This document shows positions 60,313 through 64,000 of a stretch of 64,000 bases of DNA, piece after piece. A model generated the notes under the pieces. The model saw nothing but the letters and a program-made list of their open reading frames with translations. It had not been told where the DNA came from and searched no databases. Each line of letters starts with the position of its first letter. Position 1 is the first letter of the stretch. Source of the stretch: Saccharimonas sp963550135 (lineage in GTDB: Bacteria > Patescibacteriota > Saccharimonadia > Saccharimonadales > Saccharimonadaceae); assembly GCA_963550135.1 (NCBI GenBank), contig CAUVBP010000004.1, positions 17,173 to 81,172 on the forward strand. Direction: 5' to 3'. Position numbers and translations under genes: made by a program.

Positions 60313-61272
60313 ATGAATATCATAGCGACGATTAATAAAAACACAGCGTTCTTTTACTGGCTGCAAACAGTTTCTAAGTGGGATACATCGTATGCGTTTG
60401 AACATCCACTATTCACTTATTATCACCAAGTTATTCAACCTGCCGATAATCTTATTTTGTCGCAAGTACGTACTATTATATAGTCAGATCCTAATCCTTA
60501 CGATATTTTGCGGAAGTTATATGGCGGAGAATTTGACGATGAAAAATCTCGTTTAATTGCTCATATTTCTTCTCCTCTTGTGGATAGGTTCGACAGTATT
60601 TGGCAAGATTGTCATGAAAACCTTGGCATATGGCGTGATGTTGTAAATGATTTTTCATATAATGATTTGTATATGCAATTGCAGAAAATAGCTGTTTTTC
60701 TAGGTTTGGAAAAGCAAGCTATAAAAGATAACGCCATATTTTTATTGCCGCCCCGCTTAAAAGCAAGCAGTCCTGCTGGACATAAAATTAGTAGTAGCAA
60801 CTTTATACTCCTGCGACCACCTTATTCATTTAATGACCAGAAAAAAGAGGCTGTCAGAATCGTTATACTTCACGAGTATGCGCATGGACTAATTCAGCAA
60901 TCAAAATTATTTCAAGAAGCGGGTAGATTATCATATGAGACGTTTATCCTTCCGAAGAAGCTTATATCACCTATTGGTTATACGTGACGCTCGGTGTATA
61001 ACGAGCTTTTAGCTTATTGTATCGCTAGCCGCACAATCGGTGGGTATTTAAGTCCTCAACTTACTGGAAGGCCTTATCCGGCTGTCGATGAGTTACGTCC
61101 ATCGTTTGAAAGGTTGCTTGCTAAGCGAAAGCCAATGTCAACTCAGATTATTAACTGGGCAAGTTTGCATATGCTACCAAAACTGACCGATTATATTGAA
61201 GAGGGAAAATTGATTGATGCTGCTATATTCGAGTCAGCGATTAAAGTAGTTGACGAACTGTACAAATCTTGA
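60313..61272 (+). pseudogene. HExxH-type metallopeptidase interrupted by in-frame TAG and TGA
   Basis: One continuous frame of 320 codons is broken by TAG at 60481-60483 and TGA at 60985-60987, with no frameshift. The middle part contains VILHEYAHGLI (zinc-binding HEYAH) and the last part YNELLAYCIA, whose Glu could be the third ligand of a gluzincin. AT content is higher than in its neighbours. Family not otherwise recognised. Probably decaying by point mutation; readthrough is less likely. Confidence 0.75.
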
Positions 61273-61297
61273 CACAATTCAGCCCCTCTGCTATACT
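61269..61297 (+). promoter_or_regulatory. strong promoter with inverted repeat around the -10
   Basis: TTGACA, 17-bp spacer, TGCTATACT. CCTCTG (61285-61290) and CAGAGG (61301-61306) flank the -10 box symmetrically, so an operator is possible. Confidence 0.75.
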
Positions 61298-61303
61298 CTC
61301 CAG

Positions 61304-61445
61304 AGGTCAATACGTTGCTTTTGTAGTGGTTGAATTTCACTAGATCTACCAGTAAAAGCGTAATGTTGTAAAGATAAAACACCCTAGTTGCACCGATAAC
61401 GCGCAACTTTTTTGTTGCCAAAAAATCATTAATCAAAGGAGGAAT
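61304..61445 (+). promoter_or_regulatory. structured leader with internal terminator
   Basis: About 140 nt before the DUF2798-like gene. Pairings GCTTTT/AAAAGC and GTAG/CTAC precede the terminator AGTTGC/GCAACT (61386-61408) with six T. GCAAC (61403-61407) can pair instead with GTTGC (61414-61418). The form fits an attenuator or riboswitch; the ligand is unknown. Confidence 0.55.
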
Positions 61446-61928
61446 ATGCCCCGCACTAAGCGAGAAGGAATATTTTATGGCGTCGTGATGGCGTTTACGA
61501 TGTCAATTTTTATGAATTTGCTGAATACGTTTTTGCACGCTGGCGTGTCGATGCAATCGCTGGGCAGAGCACTGCTGCTGCAGCCAGTAATCTTTGCAAT
61601 CGTCATGGTTGTTGAGAGTTTGGTTGTATCGAAGCTGGCGCAAAAAGCCATGAAGCGGTTTGTTCGGGCGAAGGACAGCGCGGAGGCTCATACGCTGGCG
61701 CGAACGGTGTGTATGGTGATAGGTATGTCGCTGGCGATGAGCTTGATTGGGCTTGTCTTGGCTGGTACGCCGCTAGCCGAGTTGCTGCTACGCTTTGCCT
61801 CGGCTTGGCCGATGAATTTCTGCGCGGCGTTCTGGTGGCAAATATTAGCTGCTGGGCCGATTGCGCGCATGGCACTGAAGGCAGTGCGAGCGTATCGCTC
61901 AGAAAAAATTTCAATGGTTATTGATTAG
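61446..61928 (+). CDS. DUF2798-like membrane protein
   Basis: 160 residues with four hydrophobic helices. GVVMAFTMSIFMNLLNTFLH and the second-half repeat MVIGMSLAMSLIGL resemble the duplicated two-helix units of DUF2798. Function unknown. AAAGGAGGA ribosome site, consistent with its leadered message. Confidence 0.7.
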   Translation: MPRTKREGIFYGVVMAFTMSIFMNLLNTFLHAGVSMQSLGRALLLQPVIFAIVMVVESLVVSKLAQKAMKRFVRAKDSAEAHTLARTVCMVIGMSLAMSLIGLVLAGTPLAELLLRFASAWPMNFCAAFWWQILAAGPIARMALKAVRAYRSEKISMVID

Positions 61929-61940
61929 TTGTGATGTTAT

Positions 61941-62028
61941 TCTTACGCGTAACATTTCCAAATCTTACGCCCATGATTTTCAAATCTTCCACGTATGATC
62001 CCTGAATCTTCCGCGTGAGATTTTTCCG
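61941..62028 (+). repeat. four direct repeats of exactly 22 bp
   Basis: Units start at 61941, 61963, 61985 and 62007, each opening TCTTMC(R/G)C and continuing with RTATGATTTT-like bases. The array fills the gap between the DUF2798-like gene and the rarA -10 box, covering the -35 region. Confidence 0.7.
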
Positions 62029-62037
62029 CCTGGCGCG

Positions 62038-62043
62038 TATAAT
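62038..62043 (+). promoter_or_regulatory. -10 box of rarA
   Basis: TATAAT ending 6 nt before ATG 62050. Confidence 0.7.
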
Positions 62044-62049
62044 AGAAGC

Positions 62050-63225
62050 ATGGGACGAATACCGCTGGCGGAACAGATGCGGCCGCAAACGTTGGATGAG
62101 GTGATCGGGCAGAGTCACTTGCTGGGCGAGGGCGAGTTGCTGCGACAGATTGCTAGGCGCGGCGAGCCAGTCAGTTTGATTTTGTGGGGACCGTCAGGGA
62201 CGGGTAAGACGACCTTAGCGCGGATCATTGCCCGCGAAGTCAATGCCGAATTTGTTGAGCTGTCGGCGGTGACTAGCGGCAAAAAAGATGTCGAGCGGGT
62301 AATTGAACACGCTCGGCAAAACTGGAATTTAGGATTGAGGACAATCTTGTTTGTCGATGAAATCCATCGCTTTAACAAGGCGCAGCAAGATGCGTTTTTG
62401 CCCCACGTCGAGAGCGGGCTGATCACCTTGATTGGCGCGACCACCGAGAATCCGAGCTTTGAGGTGATCACGCCGCTGCTCAGCCGGACGAGAGTGTTGG
62501 TATTGCAGCAACTCACCAAAGATGAAATTATATTGGTACTGAAGCGGGCGCTGAAGACTTTGAAACAAACCAAGCGGGTGTCGCCCAAAGCTTTGGACTA
62601 TTTGGCGGAATTGGCGGATGGCGACGCGCGGGTGGCACTGGGTAATTTGGAATTGGCGTTGAGTTTTGGCGAGAAGGTCACGCCGGAGGTCGTCAAGGCG
62701 GCGGCTCAGCGGCGATTACCGGGCTATGATAAAAAAGGCGACGCGCATTATGATGTCATCTCGGCGTTCATCAAGTCGCTGCGCGGTAGTGACGCGGCGG
62801 CTGCGGCGTATTATTTAGCGCGCATGATCGACGCCGGCGAAGACCCGAAGTTCATTGCTCGGCGGATGGTTATCTTTGCGTCAGAAGACATTGGGTTGGC
62901 GGGTAACGGCGCGCTGAGTCTGGCGGTGGCGACTTTTGAAGCGGTGGAGCGAGTTGGCTTACCCGAAGCCAAATATAATTTATTCCACTGTGCTATCGCT
63001 CTAGCCCGCAGCCAGAAATCGCGCGAAATTACTGATTTGATGAATGATGCTTTTTCTCTGGCACACAAATATCCGAATTCACCAGTGCCGCTGCACCTTC
63101 GTAACGCCCCGGCCAAGCTGATGAAAGATCTAGGCTACGGTAAAGATTACAAATGGCAAGCTGGCTTCCAGCACGAAAAAGGATTCTTGCCGGAAGAAGT
63201 CAGGGAAGAATCTTCTAGCCGCTGA
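62050..63225 (+). CDS. rarA: replication-associated recombination protein A (AAA+ ATPase)
   Basis: 391 residues. RPQTLDEVIGQSHLL opening, Walker A GPSGTGKTT (about 46), Walker B LFVDEIHRFNKAQQDAFLPHVE, sensor GATTENPSFE, and the MgsA/WRNIP1 C-terminal part (YLARMIDAGEDPKFIARRM, ASEDIGLA). It acts at stalled forks. Ends 11 bp inside the convergent CPBP gene. Confidence 0.95.
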   Translation: MGRIPLAEQMRPQTLDEVIGQSHLLGEGELLRQIARRGEPVSLILWGPSGTGKTTLARIIAREVNAEFVELSAVTSGKKDVERVIEHARQNWNLGLRTILFVDEIHRFNKAQQDAFLPHVESGLITLIGATTENPSFEVITPLLSRTRVLVLQQLTKDEIILVLKRALKTLKQTKRVSPKALDYLAELADGDARVALGNLELALSFGEKVTPEVVKAAAQRRLPGYDKKGDAHYDVISAFIKSLRGSDAAAAAYYLARMIDAGEDPKFIARRMVIFASEDIGLAGNGALSLAVATFEAVERVGLPEAKYNLFHCAIALARSQKSREITDLMNDAFSLAHKYPNSPVPLHLRNAPAKLMKDLGYGKDYKWQAGFQHEKGFLPEEVREESSSR

Positions 63226-63988
63226 TAGACTTTTTATTGGATCTTCGCCATAAAATCCACACAAAAACAAACGACAAAGTTTGCGTTAAGAATATTCGCG
63301 CAATTTGCAAGCTATCATTTCCTTGGTTTGAGACGACATGCACAATATTAATTATCGCATTGTTGAAAAAGTGATCTGCTGCGCCAAGCCACAAACTTCC
63401 TGTCATTTTATATAGCCAGCTCATTTTTAATCCAAACATGAAAGCGAACAAAACATAACCAACGCTAAAAATTGCTGTCTGAACCAGCGAAAACTCACCG
63501 TCAAGGAACGACCGAATCGGCATTGCTACATGCCAAAGTCCGAACAGCAGGGCGCTTATGAAAATCGTTGCCGCAAATTTATATTTTTGGCGCAGTAATT
63601 TCTCGAACAAGCCGCGAAACAGGCCTTCTTCCATCCAGACATTGAATATATTAAATATAATAATTGACCCAATTCCCACGCCGACGAATTGTTCGGTGCT
63701 AGTGAGTGAAAAACCGCCAGCCTTCACTAAAATGTTAGGTTTAGCGCTGGAAAAATACAGAAATCCGAATTCGATCAGCAGCGTAACTGTATAAAAGCAA
63801 AGCCCCAAGGCAAGTCCCAGGCCGATATTTTTCAGCCAATTTTTGCGTGTAAAGCCAATGTCGAGCCAACGAGCGTGCAAATATTTCAGGCAAACGAAAA
63901 TTATTACTATACCGAAAATCTTATGCACTATATTCTCACTGAGTGCTGATTGATCGGTACGCAAAGCTAAAAATTCCCACATTCGCAC
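63215..63988 (-). CDS. CPBP (CAAX/Abi-type) intramembrane protease, 5' end possibly outside window
   Basis: 257 residues visible. About seven membrane helices with the three CPBP motifs: EEGLFRG (about 119), LLFGLWHVA and DHFFNN. Family members cleave prenylated or other membrane substrates and some protect against bacteriocins. The frame stays open through the window edge, so the true start may be upstream; ATG 63982 is an alternative. Confidence 0.82.
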   Translation of the reverse strand: MRMWEFLALRTDQSALSENIVHKIFGIVIIFVCLKYLHARWLDIGFTRKNWLKNIGLGLALGLCFYTVTLLIEFGFLYFSSAKPNILVKAGGFSLTSTEQFVGVGIGSIIIFNIFNVWMEEGLFRGLFEKLLRQKYKFAATIFISALLFGLWHVAMPIRSFLDGEFSLVQTAIFSVGYVLFAFMFGLKMSWLYKMTGSLWLGAADHFFNNAIINIVHVVSNQGNDSLQIARIFLTQTLSFVFVWILWRRSNKKSISG

Positions 63989-64000
63989 AGCGAAACATGT

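Noticed and set aside
47872..61272. UGA recoded as a sense codon, as in Gracilibacteria/SR1
   Set aside because: At least seven intact genes here (UDG, HD protein, uvrC, solute-binding protein, membrane protein ending 54050, phosphotransferase, rarA) end in TGA at the expected length.
60313..61272. three separate small genes
   Set aside because: All three pieces share one frame, abut at single stop codons and together make one metallopeptidase-like protein; the later pieces lack ribosome sites and promoters.
61941..62028. CRISPR array from the 22-bp repeats
   Set aside because: The repeats are contiguous without spacers and no cas gene is near.

Overview
The window looks like a chromosome segment of a reduced-genome bacterium of the Patescibacteria/CPR, most likely a Saccharibacterium (TM7). 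This is inferred from gene content, not from a 16S gene, which is absent here. Supporting signs are compact mixed-strand gene order, two LysM-CHAP wall hydrolases, the beta-barrel protein at 37409 that I associate with CPR genomes, and core genes split away from their usual operons (rplA without rplK; rplJ-rplL apart). UGA is an ordinary stop: UDG, the HD protein, uvrC, the solute-binding protein, the phosphotransferase and rarA all end in TGA. All seven tRNA genes encode their CCA end.

Layout. 1-8 kb: LysM-CHAP hydrolase, obgE, exonuclease I, uvrA, DedA. 8-16 kb: L25, ABC exporter, SDR, a Fur-family regulator with a 33-bp palindromic operator driving thioredoxin and an unknown protein, UDG, DUF488, cysS. 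16-22 kb: AI-2E-type permease, P-type Ca-like ATPase, a SulP-STAS protein with an extra nucleotidyltransferase-like tail, tRNA-Gln. 22-30 kb: Erm/KsgA-type methyltransferase, phosphoketolase plus acetate kinase (a short ATP-yielding route), an RNA m5U methyltransferase gene carrying two 70-bp palindromic insertions, NrnA-type phosphoesterase, a second LysM-CHAP protein. 30-38 kb: rplA, the thymidylate set thyA-dfrA-dcd-tmk, a divergent RelA/SpoT-like protein, rplJL behind an L10-type leader with a terminator. 38-44 kb: dnaX, dnaB, a GT-C membrane protein, ybaB-recR. 44-50 kb: a small membrane-protein unit bracketed by RNA structures, M20 peptidase, GNAT, HD protein, a hydrolase gene with an in-frame UGA, uvrC. 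50-60 kb: secG, solute-binding protein, Leu-Cys-Leu tRNAs, ligA, a nucleoside-type cluster, ABC exporter. 59.6-64 kb: unknown small RNA, tRNA-Ala-derived repeats, Ala-Val-Ala tRNAs, a metallopeptidase gene with two in-frame stops, a leader with an attenuator, a 22-bp repeat array before rarA, and a CPBP protease.

Three themes cross the window. (1) Most first-in-operon genes have a -10 box (often TGCTATAAT or TGCTATACT) ending 6-8 nt before the start codon, which implies leaderless mRNAs; genes inside operons instead carry AGGAGG-type sites. (2) DnaX, RecR, LigA, UvrC and the RNA methyltransferase all lack the cysteine clusters that normally bind zinc or Fe-S in their families. (3) Several unexplained structured elements exist: the paired palindromic insertions in coding sequence, the minus-strand three-way-junction RNA after recR, the small RNA at 59618, the tRNA-Ala-derived hairpin units, and the 22-bp iterons.
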